Position numbers and translations under genes: made by a program
Shown: one piece after another, positions 39,866 to 49,004 of the stretch
Numbering within the stretch: the first letter of the stretch is position 1
How the letters are laid out: each line of letters begins with the position of its first letter
Notes under the pieces: generated by a model
What the model was told of the DNA's origin: nothing
Databases searched by the model: none
Seen by the model: only the letters and a program-made list of their open reading frames with translations
Source of the DNA: Cytophagales bacterium
Lineage (GTDB): Bacteria > Bacteroidota > Bacteroidia > Cytophagales > Cyclobacteriaceae
Assembly: GCA_027317105.1 (NCBI GenBank)
Contig: DAHVFH010000132.1
Coordinates: 35,200 to 99,199, forward strand
Length of the DNA stretch: 64,000 nt
Reading direction: 5' to 3'

Positions 39866-42556
39866 GTGAAACACTTACTATTCTTTTTGATTGCCTTTCT
39901 AGCTGCGGGTGCCATTTATTGGTGGGCAACCGAATTGGCTAAGCCCGTTGATTTTAACACCCAAGTTAAGCCGATATTAAATAAACGTTGTATTACCTGC
40001 CACGGTGGTGTAAAACGCGAATCGGATTTCAGCTTGTTGTTCCGAAAAGATGCGCTTACAAAAGCAAATAGTGGTAAAGTGGCCATTATCCCCGGTGATG
40101 CTTCTCATAGTGAGTTGATCAGCAGAATCAATAATCCTGATCCCGAAGAGCGGATGCCTTATAAAAAAGATCCACTGACGAAAGAAGAAATTGAAATATT
40201 ATCGAAGTGGATAGATCAAGGTGCGCAATGGGGCGACCATTGGGCGTATACCAAAGTGGAGGAGCAAAAATTACCACCGTCTAACTCTTGGGTAAAAAAT
40301 GATATTGATCGATTCATTTTTGAAAAGATAAACGAGAATGACCTATCGCCATCACCTCCAGCTTCAAAGGAAGTATTGTTAAGAAGATTGAGCCTTGATC
40401 TAACCGGCCTTCCAGCCGATCCAGAATTATCGAAGCCATTTCTCAGTGATAAGACCTCGGTAGAAGGTGCGGTAGACTCTTTATTGAATTCCCCTCACTA
40501 CGGGGAGCGATGGGCTTCTGTTTGGCTTGACCTGGCACGCTATGCGGACACCAAAGGCTATGAGCGTGATGACAGCCGCTCGATCTGGCGTTACCGCGAT
40601 TGGGTAATCAATGCGTTCAATCGCGATATGCCCTACGATTCATTTTTGATTGAGCAACTGGCTGGTGATTTACTGCCCAACCCAACAGACAATCAATACA
40701 TTGCTACCGCTTTTCACCGTAACACGATGACCAACGATGAGGGAGGAACGGATAATGAAGAATTTAGAACAGCAGCCACACTGGATCGGGTCAACACAAC
40801 ATGGGAGGCACTGATGGGTACTACCTTCGCTTGCGTGCAATGCCACAGCCATCCCTATGATCCGTTTCGCCATGAAGACTATTATAAGTTTCTTGCCTTC
40901 TTCAACAATACCCGCGATGAAGATACGTATGCCGATTACCCGCTGCTACGGAATTTGGAAAGAGAAGATGCAACCAAGCTAAAAGAGATCACGCAATGGG
41001 TTGAAGAAAATAGCTCTAAGGAAAAAGCGAAAGAGGTTTATCGATTTGTGAAAACGGGTGAGCCCGTCATTAACTCATTAACGGCAGATCATTTTGTCAA
41101 TGCCGAATTATCGGACACCAAATGGTTGATTTTTAGGAATCATGGTGTAGCACGTTTACCGCGTGTTGAACTAACGGATAAAAATTATTTAATCTTTCGT
41201 TTCACAAGCTATAAACCGGGTGGTGTGTGGGCTATTCATTTGGACAGGCCTGATGGAAAAATTATCAGCGAAGTTTCACTTCCGGATTCGAAAAGTAAGT
41301 GGGTAACGAATGAAATTAAAATTTCACAAAGTCAAGGGATGCATGATTTGTATTTTACCTACGCCAATCCCAACCTTAAAAAACCCGATGACAGTGGAAT
41401 GATCTTCGACTGGTTCTATTTCACTGACTATTCCTTCAAAAGTGTAGCAGACAATGGAGTTGGAAAAAAATATTGGGAATTAGTCACAAAGGATTTTCAG
41501 ACCACACCGATCATGATTGAGAACCCCCCTTCCATGCGAAGGGTCACGCAGGTTTTTCAGCGCGGCAATTGGTTAGTTAAAGGCGACACGGTTCAACCGG
41601 ATGTACCAGCCTCGCTTTCAGCTTTTCCAAAAAACGCTCCTTACAACCGACTCGGTATGGCGCAGTGGATGGTATCGAAAGACAATCCGCTGGTGGCGCG
41701 AACAATTGTTAATCGGGTATGGGAACAGCTCTTTGGAATTGGGTTGGTTGAAACGCTGGAAGATATGGGCACACAAGGAATTCCACCGACCCATCCTGAA
41801 TTACTCGATCACCTGGCCCATCAGTTGATGAATGAGTACCAGTGGAGCTTGAAGAAGTTAATTCGCGAAATCGTTTTATCTGCAACCTACCAACAAGATT
41901 CAAAAATAACTCCACAATCATTAGAAAATGATCCCACCAATAAATATTATGCCCGTGCTTCGCGCGTTCGTTTGTCTGCTGAGCAGGTTCGTGATCAGAC
42001 ATTGGCAGTGAGCGGTTTGCTGAGTAGAAAAATGTTCGGCCCAAGTGTGATGCCGTATCAACCGGGTGGCATCTGGCTCTCGCCCTGGAATGGTGCCACA
42101 TGGGTACGAAGTAAGGGTGAGGACCAACATCGCAGGGCCATCTACACCTATTGGAAACGCACCGCGCCTTATCCCAGCATGATGACTTTTGATGGATCGG
42201 CACGCGAAGTTTGTACGGCTCGAAGGATTCGTACGAACACACCTTTGCAGGCTTTGGTGACTTTGAATGACTCAGTGTATGTAGAGGCTGCGTATCAATT
42301 GGCTTCGTTGATGAAGAAGTCGTCAAGTAAATTGGATGATCAAATTCGGTTTGGTTATAGAAAGGCAATCGGTCATGAGCCTTCTCTTGAAGTAGTATCG
42401 GCTTTGATGACTTTGCAAAATCGTACATCATCGAAGGTGGAAATAAGAAAGGTTAAAAACACCGAAGATGAAGGCAAGAATAGTGGAGAAGATCAGCCGT
42501 TGATGTTGGTGGCCAGTGCAATTTTAAATTTGGATGAATTCGTAACGAAGAATTAA
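39866..42556 (+). CDS. PSD1 / planctomycete cytochrome C domain protein (DUF1549-DUF1553)
   Basis: GTG start; 896 residues. An N-terminal membrane helix (about 3-20) is followed by a heme c site RCITCHGG (Cys42, Cys45, His46) of the planctomycete cytochrome type, DUF1549 (about 135-345, with HYGERWASVWLDLARYADTKGYERDD and CVQCHSHPYDPF), a beta-sandwich of carbohydrate-binding (CBM6/36-like) character (about 410-520, GGVWAIHLDRPDG ... FDWFYF), and DUF1553 (about 580-860, RTIVNRVWEQLFG, RRAIYTYWKRTAPYPSM, ARRIRTNTPLQALVTLND). Abundant in Planctomycetes and some Bacteroidota, function undefined. Followed after 47 bases by its usual partner DUF1501. Confidence 0.9.
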   Translation: MKHLLFFLIAFLAAGAIYWWATELAKPVDFNTQVKPILNKRCITCHGGVKRESDFSLLFRKDALTKANSGKVAIIPGDASHSELISRINNPDPEERMPYKKDPLTKEEIEILSKWIDQGAQWGDHWAYTKVEEQKLPPSNSWVKNDIDRFIFEKINENDLSPSPPASKEVLLRRLSLDLTGLPADPELSKPFLSDKTSVEGAVDSLLNSPHYGERWASVWLDLARYADTKGYERDDSRSIWRYRDWVINAFNRDMPYDSFLIEQLAGDLLPNPTDNQYIATAFHRNTMTNDEGGTDNEEFRTAATLDRVNTTWEALMGTTFACVQCHSHPYDPFRHEDYYKFLAFFNNTRDEDTYADYPLLRNLEREDATKLKEITQWVEENSSKEKAKEVYRFVKTGEPVINSLTADHFVNAELSDTKWLIFRNHGVARLPRVELTDKNYLIFRFTSYKPGGVWAIHLDRPDGKIISEVSLPDSKSKWVTNEIKISQSQGMHDLYFTYANPNLKKPDDSGMIFDWFYFTDYSFKSVADNGVGKKYWELVTKDFQTTPIMIENPPSMRRVTQVFQRGNWLVKGDTVQPDVPASLSAFPKNAPYNRLGMAQWMVSKDNPLVARTIVNRVWEQLFGIGLVETLEDMGTQGIPPTHPELLDHLAHQLMNEYQWSLKKLIREIVLSATYQQDSKITPQSLENDPTNKYYARASRVRLSAEQVRDQTLAVSGLLSRKMFGPSVMPYQPGGIWLSPWNGATWVRSKGEDQHRRAIYTYWKRTAPYPSMMTFDGSAREVCTARRIRTNTPLQALVTLNDSVYVEAAYQLASLMKKSSSKLDDQIRFGYRKAIGHEPSLEVVSALMTLQNRTSSKVEIRKVKNTEDEGKNSGEDQPLMLVASAILNLDEFVTKN

Positions 42557-42603
42557 TGAAAACAGATGACGTAAGGTATTAGTATTATTAGCCAATAGAA
42601 AAC

Positions 42604-44058
42604 ATGAATTCCGAATACCTCCAGCAAATCACGCGAAGACACTTCCTGAAAGAAGCGGGCCTTGGTTTAGGCACATTGGCGTTGGGTTCTTTATGGGGCT
42701 GTTCTTCGGGAGGAAATAAAAATTATTTCAATGCTGCCAATCCGCTGCAAACCAAAGCACCTCAGTTTCCTGGCAAAGCAAAATCAATTATCTATTTGCA
42801 CATGGCTGGCGCTCCCTCGCAGTTAGAGCTTTTTGATTATAAACCCGCGTTACAACAACTTGACGGTCAGGATTGCCCACCCTCATTGCTCGAAGGAAAA
42901 AAATTCGCGTTCATTCGTGGTGTACCCAAAATGCTGGGCCCGCAGGCGAAGTTTAAACAGCATGGTCATTCGGGTGCATGGATATCAGATAACCTCCCTC
43001 ATCTTTCGACTGTTGCTGATGAGATTACTTTTTTAAAAGCCGTTCAAACGGATCAATTCAATCACGCTCCTGCACAATTGCTTATGCACACCGGTGGTCC
43101 ACGATTAGGAAGACCGAGTATGGGAGCATGGGTTACTTATGGACTCGGAAGTGAGAACAACAATCTCCCAGGTTTTGTGGTGCTGACTTCGGGCGGGAAA
43201 AACCCCGATGCCGGAAAAAGTGTGTGGGGCAGTGGGTTCTTGCCTTCGGTTTATCAGGGTGTGCAATGCCGGTCAGAAGGTGATCCGGTTTTGTTTATTA
43301 ACGATCCGCAGGGAATTACCCGCGATGACCGAAAGGCCTCTATTGAAGCGATCAATGAAATCAATCAACAGCATTACAAGGAGGTGGGCGACCCGGAAAT
43401 TCTTTCGCGAATAGCGCAATATGAGATGGCTTACCGGATGCAGATTGCTGTGCCCGATGTGATGAACATCAACAACGAACCAAAATACATTCATGAAATG
43501 TATGGCACAAATCCCGGCAAGGAATCTTTTGCCAACAATGTTTTATTGGCAAGAAAGTTAGTAGAAAAAGGCGTTCGTTTTGTTCAACTCTTCGACTGGG
43601 GTTGGGATAGTCACGGCACGGAATCCAATTTAGCGATCGACATTGGGTTGATCAATAAATGCCGGCAAACTGATAAGGCGGTGACTGCGTTGCTGCTTGA
43701 TTTGAAGCAACGTGGTTTACTGGAAGAAACGTTGGTGATTTGGGGAGGGGAATTTGGGCGTACACCGATGGCCGAAAATCGTGAAGGCAAAAAAAATCCA
43801 TTCCTGGGTCGTGATCATCACACCGAAGCCTTCACGATCTGGATGGCTGGTGGAGGAATCAAAAAAGGTTTTTCGTATGGAGAAACGGATGAAATCGGTT
43901 ATAGCGCCATCAATGGGAAGACCAATGTATTCGATATTCAAGCCACTATTTTAAATCAGCTCGGATTCAATCATGAACAATTTACGTATGAGTTTCAGGG
44001 CCGACCATTCCGCCTCACGGACGTTCACGGAAAAGTGATCAACGAAATCATCGCGTGA
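42604..44058 (+). CDS. DUF1501 Tat-exported protein
   Basis: 484 residues. Tat signal ITRRHFLKEAGLGLGTLALG leading into LWGC, a lipobox, so a probable Tat lipoprotein. The body belongs to the alkaline-phosphatase-like DUF1501 family: YLHMAGAPSQLELFDYKP, KFKQHGHSGAWISDNLPHL, QTDQFNHAPAQLLMHTG, FDWGWDSHGTE and VIWGGEFGRTPMAE ... GRDHHTEAFTIWMAGGG, the last holding the metal-binding Asp/His residues. DUF1501 and PSD1 genes are found as pairs. The substrate is unknown; a sulfatase- or phosphatase-like hydrolysis is inferred from the fold. Confidence 0.92.
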   Translation: MNSEYLQQITRRHFLKEAGLGLGTLALGSLWGCSSGGNKNYFNAANPLQTKAPQFPGKAKSIIYLHMAGAPSQLELFDYKPALQQLDGQDCPPSLLEGKKFAFIRGVPKMLGPQAKFKQHGHSGAWISDNLPHLSTVADEITFLKAVQTDQFNHAPAQLLMHTGGPRLGRPSMGAWVTYGLGSENNNLPGFVVLTSGGKNPDAGKSVWGSGFLPSVYQGVQCRSEGDPVLFINDPQGITRDDRKASIEAINEINQQHYKEVGDPEILSRIAQYEMAYRMQIAVPDVMNINNEPKYIHEMYGTNPGKESFANNVLLARKLVEKGVRFVQLFDWGWDSHGTESNLAIDIGLINKCRQTDKAVTALLLDLKQRGLLEETLVIWGGEFGRTPMAENREGKKNPFLGRDHHTEAFTIWMAGGGIKKGFSYGETDEIGYSAINGKTNVFDIQATILNQLGFNHEQFTYEFQGRPFRLTDVHGKVINEIIA

Positions 44059-44094
44059 GGGCATTTAAAATTCAACATTCAAAATTTAAAATTG

Positions 44095-45006
44095 ATGACT
44101 ACAAGACGAGATTTTCTTTCCGCCACCGCAGCAAGCGCTTCGCTTTTATTAACTCCTTTAAAAGATCTCGCATCACCAATCCAATCAAAACCGGCTAACG
44201 GATTTTCTCTTTTGATTATGGGCACGAATTGGGGCTTCAGTGGGTCGTGGGATGAATTTTGTATAAAAATTAAGAAAGAGGGATACGATGGCATTGAGGT
44301 CTGGTGGCCTTCGGATGAAAAAAGTAAAACGGAGCTCTTTGAAGCGTTGAGCAAGTACAATTTAAAGGTGGGTTTTCTTTGTGGTGTAAGTGAAACTGAT
44401 TTTGTCATGCATGAAATTTCTTTTCAGGCGATGGTGAGTGAGGCTGCTAAATTAAAGCCGGTGTATATCAATTGCCATTCAGGTAAGGATTATTTTACGG
44501 CTGAACAAAAATTTAAATTGATCAACTATACGATCGGAGTTTCCGCTTCTTCGAGGGTTCCCATCTACCATGAAACCCATCGCAGCCGCGCGTTGTACTC
44601 TGCTCCGGTAACGAGAGACTTGATTGAAAAAATTCCCGACCTTCGGTTGACGTTAGACATTTCGCATTGGTGCAATGTGCATGAGTCGCTGTTGCAAGAT
44701 CAGGAGGAGACGGTAAACCTCGCGCTTGGTCGCACCGATCACATCCACGCACGCATTGGTCATGCAGAAGGTCCGCAGGTAAACGATCCGCGCGCACCGG
44801 AGTGGGAGAGTGCCGTCAATGCTCATTTTGCCTGGTGGGATAAAGTGGTAGAGCGCAAAAAGAAAGAGGGCAAAATGATTACGTTTCTTACTGAGTTTGG
44901 TCCCCCACATTATTTGCCTGCATTGCCTTATACACAACAGCCCGTGGCCGACCAATGGGATATCAATGTTTATATGTTGCAGATGTTGAGGAAGAGGTAT
45001 AGTTGA
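44095..45006 (+). CDS. Exported sugar phosphate isomerase/epimerase-like protein
   Basis: 303 residues from the ATG at 44095. A Tat-like leader (TTRRDFLSATAASASLLL) precedes an AP-endonuclease-2-type TIM barrel: GYDGIEVWWPSDEKS, YINCHSGKDYFT, IYHETHRSRALYS, LTLDISHWCNVHESLL, HIHARIGHAEGPQ and TFLTEFGPPHY give the metal-binding Glu/Asp/His set. Exported members are unlikely to act on sugar phosphates; some relatives cleave 3-keto-glycosides. It is 36 bases after DUF1501 and followed by a strong terminator. Confidence 0.87.
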   Translation: MTTRRDFLSATAASASLLLTPLKDLASPIQSKPANGFSLLIMGTNWGFSGSWDEFCIKIKKEGYDGIEVWWPSDEKSKTELFEALSKYNLKVGFLCGVSETDFVMHEISFQAMVSEAAKLKPVYINCHSGKDYFTAEQKFKLINYTIGVSASSRVPIYHETHRSRALYSAPVTRDLIEKIPDLRLTLDISHWCNVHESLLQDQEETVNLALGRTDHIHARIGHAEGPQVNDPRAPEWESAVNAHFAWWDKVVERKKKEGKMITFLTEFGPPHYLPALPYTQQPVADQWDINVYMLQMLRKRYS

Positions 45007-45041
45007 GTACTGCTGTGCATTGAGAAATGAAACTATCTAAA

Positions 45042-45080
45042 AATTAAAAAGGATCTTTTGAGGATCCCTTTTAATTCTTT
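45042..45080 (+). terminator. Intrinsic terminator after the sugar isomerase gene
   Basis: A 14-base stem (AATTAAAAAGGATC with GATCCCTTTTAATT, one mismatch), seven-base loop and a following CTTT. A-rich flanks make it usable on both strands. It separates the PSD1-DUF1501-isomerase unit from the Abi gene. Confidence 0.75.
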
Positions 45081-45178
45081 TACTTGATTACATTTCCTTT
45101 CGGAAAGAGGCTTGATCAAGCATCACGATACAAAGATACGGTAAACTTCAATAAATTGTGATTAAAAAATGAAAATAA

Positions 45179-45886
45179 ATGAGGTTTGAGAAGATCAGAT
45201 TGTATATCTCAATGCCAAGGATTGGTCGATATCTCCAAGCTGCAAGCAATAATAAGTCTAAAGCAACGAGACCTTATAAGGCAAATCTGAAGGTTTTGCA
45301 GGCCTTTTTGCCGATTATAGCCGTTTTAGAGGTGACTTTGAGAAATCGGATAAATACAATTTTAAGTGCTCATTTCAGTGATCCAGATTGGATAATCAAT
45401 CAAAAGAATGGGTTCATGATTGACCCAATCCTTACGCATACGGATAAGCGAACTGGTAAAAACATAACCAATAGGTATCTCAAAATTGAAATTGAAAAAG
45501 CCGAGAAAAGAATTCTTAAATCTGGAGCAGATGTAACGAGTGGTAAGATTATATCAGAACAAACCTTTGGATTTTGGACTGATTTATATGAGGTTCATCA
45601 CTACAAAATTCTTTTTGGAAGACCAATACAAATCTTTTCTAACCTACCTTCTGGTCATGGAAGAAAAGAGGTTACTGATGCACTTACCAAAATCAGGTTG
45701 TTTCGGAATAGATTATATCACAATGAGCCGATTTGCTTTAATGGAGCAACGAAAAGTTTTCAGAATGCTGAAGATGTTCATAGTCTAATTATTAATGTTC
45801 TCATATGGATTGACATTGACTTGGTAAAGTGGATAAAAAATATTGATGAGGTCAGAAAACTAATAGAAAAGGGAAGGAAAATATAG
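45179..45886 (+). CDS. Abi-family (abortive infection) protein with HEPN motif
   Basis: 235 residues. The N-terminus ISMPRIGRYLQAASNNKSKA, then FLPIIAVLEVTLRNRINTIL, and near the C-terminus RLFRNRLYHNEPI match the Abi-like family; Arg176-x4-His181 is the R-x4-6-H catalytic motif of HEPN ribonucleases. Relatives protect the population from phage by blocking translation or growth of infected cells, sometimes with an antitoxin; none is adjacent. It is Lys/Asn/Ile-rich compared with its neighbours, suggesting transfer. It lies between a terminator and the cytochrome gene that starts 7 bases after its stop. Confidence 0.8.
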   Translation: MRFEKIRLYISMPRIGRYLQAASNNKSKATRPYKANLKVLQAFLPIIAVLEVTLRNRINTILSAHFSDPDWIINQKNGFMIDPILTHTDKRTGKNITNRYLKIEIEKAEKRILKSGADVTSGKIISEQTFGFWTDLYEVHHYKILFGRPIQIFSNLPSGHGRKEVTDALTKIRLFRNRLYHNEPICFNGATKSFQNAEDVHSLIINVLIWIDIDLVKWIKNIDEVRKLIEKGRKI

Positions 45887-45893
45887 CGTACAA

Positions 45894-47285
45894 ATGACCC
45901 ACCTCCTCGAATTTTTTGGAAGACTCCACCCGATGTTGGTGCATTTGCCTATCGGAATATTATTGCTTGCAATCGTTTTGATTTTCTTTTCAGAATTCAA
46001 AAAGAAAAAGATTTCGCGCAGTGTTTTAAATTTTACTCTTGGTGCTGGCGCATGGTCGGCAATGGCATCTGCACTCACTGGATTTCAGCTATCTCGAACG
46101 GGCGATTACGATGAGGTAATTGTCTGGCGACACCAGTGGCTGGGAATAAGTGTGGCTATCGCAAGCCTTGTCCTGTGGTTGCTTTTTCAAAACAGACTTA
46201 TCAAAAGAAGATTACTAAAATTATCTTCGGTTTTGATTTTAGCCCTCTTGGTAGGCACAGGGCATTTGGGTGCTTCACTCACGCATGGAAGCGATTATCT
46301 AACCGAACCTTTATTGGAGATCGGAAAAGCAGAAACTCCACCCATCGACTTTGCCACGTTGGATTTAAACAAAACCCAATTTTATCCGGATGTGATCAAA
46401 CCTATTCTTGAAAAGCGTTGTGTCTCTTGCCACGGGGAAGGAAAGCAAAAAGGTAAGCTCCGACTCGATCAACCGGAATACATTTTAAAGGGAGGCAAGT
46501 CAGGCAAAGTGATTGAGCCCGAAAAACAAGATGAAGGTGAGCTGCTATATCGGATCCACCTTTCTTTAAAAGATAAAGACCACATGCCCCCTAAGGAAAA
46601 ACCGCAGTTGACGGTTCAAGAATTGGCCTTGCTAAGGCTTTGGATTACTACCGGCTCAGATTTTAGTAAAATGATTTCAGGCATCGTATCAAAGCATCAA
46701 CTTGACTCTGCATTAGGTAGTCACGACAATCAAGCAGTGTACGTGCCAGTTAGCGAGCCACCTTCACTGGATTGGAATTTAGTTAATGCACTAATTACAA
46801 AAGGAGTTTCGATCACTGCGGTTGCACAGGGCAGTAATTATTTGTCAGTCAGTTTTATCAGCGTGCCGAAAGAGGCCTCCAAACTGATCGATGAACTTCC
46901 TCCGCTTCGTCAAAATATAATTTGGCTTACACTTAGCGATTGTAATGTAAATGATGATATTTCTCCCGTACTTAAGCAATTCACTAAACTTACCCGCTTG
47001 AGCCTGGACAATACCAACTTTAGTGATAAAGGACTCACCGAAATTTCTTCGTTGTCGGAATTGGTTTCCCTTAATTTAAAAGGAACAAAGGTGACTTTTG
47101 AAGGAGTAAAAAATCTTGTGACGCTTACCAAGCTTCAAGATTTGTATTTGTACCAAACGAAGCTCGAGGCAGCCGATCGTCAAACGTTGCAATCCATTCT
47201 TAAAAATACGAAGATTGATTTTGGTGATTATGCCGTTCCCACCTTGCCAACCGATACTACCGAAGTAAAGCCTCCGAAAAGATAA
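45894..47285 (+). CDS. Membrane c-type cytochrome (planctomycete type) with leucine-rich repeats
   Basis: 463 residues. The N-terminal 130 residues form about four membrane helices of DUF2231-like type (FGRLHPMLVHLPIGILLLA, SVAIASLVLWLLF, LILALLVGTGHLGASL). A planctomycete cytochrome domain follows with RCVSCHGEGKQKG (Cys176, Cys179, His180) and DHMPPKEKPQL, whose Met can be the distal heme ligand. The C-terminal third (about 330-445) carries four or so leucine-rich repeats (LTRLSLDNTNFSDKGLTEIS, LVSLNLKGTKVTFEG). It could pass electrons from periplasmic oxidation to the respiratory chain. Confidence 0.85.
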   Translation: MTHLLEFFGRLHPMLVHLPIGILLLAIVLIFFSEFKKKKISRSVLNFTLGAGAWSAMASALTGFQLSRTGDYDEVIVWRHQWLGISVAIASLVLWLLFQNRLIKRRLLKLSSVLILALLVGTGHLGASLTHGSDYLTEPLLEIGKAETPPIDFATLDLNKTQFYPDVIKPILEKRCVSCHGEGKQKGKLRLDQPEYILKGGKSGKVIEPEKQDEGELLYRIHLSLKDKDHMPPKEKPQLTVQELALLRLWITTGSDFSKMISGIVSKHQLDSALGSHDNQAVYVPVSEPPSLDWNLVNALITKGVSITAVAQGSNYLSVSFISVPKEASKLIDELPPLRQNIIWLTLSDCNVNDDISPVLKQFTKLTRLSLDNTNFSDKGLTEISSLSELVSLNLKGTKVTFEGVKNLVTLTKLQDLYLYQTKLEAADRQTLQSILKNTKIDFGDYAVPTLPTDTTEVKPPKR

Positions 47286-47292
47286 AGGCATT

Positions 47293-47329
47293 AAATAAAG
47301 TGTGTTGTACAAGCGCACTTTATTTTTTA
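47293..47329 (+). terminator. Terminator-like hairpin directly before the DUF885 start
   Basis: Perfect 10-bp stem AAATAAAGTG / CACTTTATTT, extendable to 12 with a G-U pair, loop containing the palindrome TTGTACAA, then TTTTA. It ends 9 bases before the ATG at 47339, so it either ends the cytochrome transcript or controls translation or read-through of the next gene. Confidence 0.75.
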
Positions 47330-47338
47330 GCTTTCCTG

Positions 47339-48994
47339 ATGATCAATAAAATAACGCTAATCGGTAGTTGTGTATTGCTGACACTTGCAATCAGTTGCTC
47401 AAAGCCAACGCCTCCGCACCGCAGCGTTTCAAAATCCTACGACACACTCGTTGAGTTCTTCAAATCATGGAGAAAATTTCAGCAACCCAATATGAAGGAC
47501 GGTGTGCCTGATTATTCTATTGCGGCCATGAAGAACCAACAGGAGCAGCTGGTTACATGGAAACAACGGCTAAGTTCCTTTGATACCACGGGTTGGCCAG
47601 TGAGCCATCAGATCGATTATTATTTGGTGTGGGCAGAGATGAACGGTTTGGATTTTGACCACCGTGTGCTACAGCCGTGGGTGCGCGATCCAGCCTTTTA
47701 TGTTTGGTTTTATCCTTCTCCTTCTGATGTTCCGAAACGTGAAGGCCCTGCTATTTTTGGTGCTATTGAATTATCTGGATATAAAAAGCCGTTGTCAGGC
47801 GAAGACGCGAAGGAAATTGCTGGGCGTCTACGAAATGCAAAGGCTGTTTTTGATCAGGCCAAAATCAATTTTAAAAGCAATGCCAAAGACTTATGGCTTT
47901 ATGGAACTCGATCTATACGCGAGCAAAGCAATGACCTCGGTAGTTTTGCGAAATCCATCAGCAGTACTTATCCCGACTTGGCATCCGCTGCAAAAGAAGC
48001 GCAAGAATCCTCCAATCAATTTGCCTCGTGGCTTGATCAACAAGCTTCTTCCAAAACAGGTCAATCCGGTGTTGGCAAAGAAAACTATTCGTGGTATATT
48101 AGAAATGTTCACCTGGTGCCATACACCTACGAAAGCGAAAAGAATTTACTGGAACGGGAGTTGGCACGTTCGCATAGTGCGCTTCGCTTTGCCGAACATC
48201 AAAACCGTAAACTTCCCAAGTTGAATAAAGCGTCCAATGAACAGGAATATAAAAAGTTATTAACTACTGGTGTAGAAGAATACATGGCTTTTTTGGAGAA
48301 AGAAGATTTTCTTACGGTGCAACCGTATATGAAACCAGCCATGATGGCGCAGATTTTTGATTTTGTTCCTTCCGATAGCCTTCAAGGTTTTTTTTATGAA
48401 ATTGATTATCGCGACCCTATGCCGATGCGTGCGCACCATTATCATTGGATTGAAAAGGAGCGGGAGATTCAAGAACCAAATGCAAGCCCTATCCGAAGAA
48501 TGCCTTTGCTCTATAATATTTTCGATAGTCGTGCTGAGGGGATGGCTACCGCGATGGAGGAATTGGTGATGAATGCCGGACTTTTAAAAGATAGGCAGCG
48601 CGCTACTGAATTGGTTTACATCATGCTGGCGGAACGTGCAGCCCGAGGTTTAGGCGGTTTGTATCAGCATGGACTTGAAATGAATTTTAAACAAGCCACT
48701 GAATTTGCAGACAAATGGGTGCCTTGGGGCTTGCTTCCTGCAATAGGTGAAACGATTCAACATGAAGAGCATTTTTACTTACGGCAGCCAGGCTATGGAA
48801 GCAGTTATGTGGTCGGCAAAGCGGATATTGATAAGTTGATCGCTGAGTATGCCCGTCAGCGTGAAGGTAAATTTTCATTAAAAGAATTTATGGACGAATT
48901 TAATACGGTGGGCATCATTCCCGTTTCTTTGGTTTATTGGCAAATGACCGGAAGCAAAGCCATGTTGAATGAAGCACTAAAAAAAGACCTATAA
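47339..48994 (+). CDS. DUF885-like lipoprotein
   Basis: 551 residues from the ATG at 47339; the 13 extra codons available upstream lie within the hairpin and are unlikely. Signal peptide with lipobox LAISC. The body is helical: a region with YDTLVEFFKSWRKFQQPN, repeated charged helices, then AHHYHWIEKEREIQ, FDSRAEGMATAMEELVMNAG (compare the E-G-W-x-x-Y-x-E-x-L motif of DUF885) and RAARGLGGLYQHGLEM. DUF885 is related to metallopeptidases, but a clean HExxH is not visible; enzymatic activity uncertain. Confidence 0.72.
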   Translation: MINKITLIGSCVLLTLAISCSKPTPPHRSVSKSYDTLVEFFKSWRKFQQPNMKDGVPDYSIAAMKNQQEQLVTWKQRLSSFDTTGWPVSHQIDYYLVWAEMNGLDFDHRVLQPWVRDPAFYVWFYPSPSDVPKREGPAIFGAIELSGYKKPLSGEDAKEIAGRLRNAKAVFDQAKINFKSNAKDLWLYGTRSIREQSNDLGSFAKSISSTYPDLASAAKEAQESSNQFASWLDQQASSKTGQSGVGKENYSWYIRNVHLVPYTYESEKNLLERELARSHSALRFAEHQNRKLPKLNKASNEQEYKKLLTTGVEEYMAFLEKEDFLTVQPYMKPAMMAQIFDFVPSDSLQGFFYEIDYRDPMPMRAHHYHWIEKEREIQEPNASPIRRMPLLYNIFDSRAEGMATAMEELVMNAGLLKDRQRATELVYIMLAERAARGLGGLYQHGLEMNFKQATEFADKWVPWGLLPAIGETIQHEEHFYLRQPGYGSSYVVGKADIDKLIAEYARQREGKFSLKEFMDEFNTVGIIPVSLVYWQMTGSKAMLNEALKKDL

Positions 48995-49004
48995 AATTAT
49001 TCTT

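Noticed and set aside
41709..42431. 240-codon frame antisense to the PSD1 gene
   Set aside because: A shadow: the sense strand carries well-conserved DUF1553 motifs throughout.
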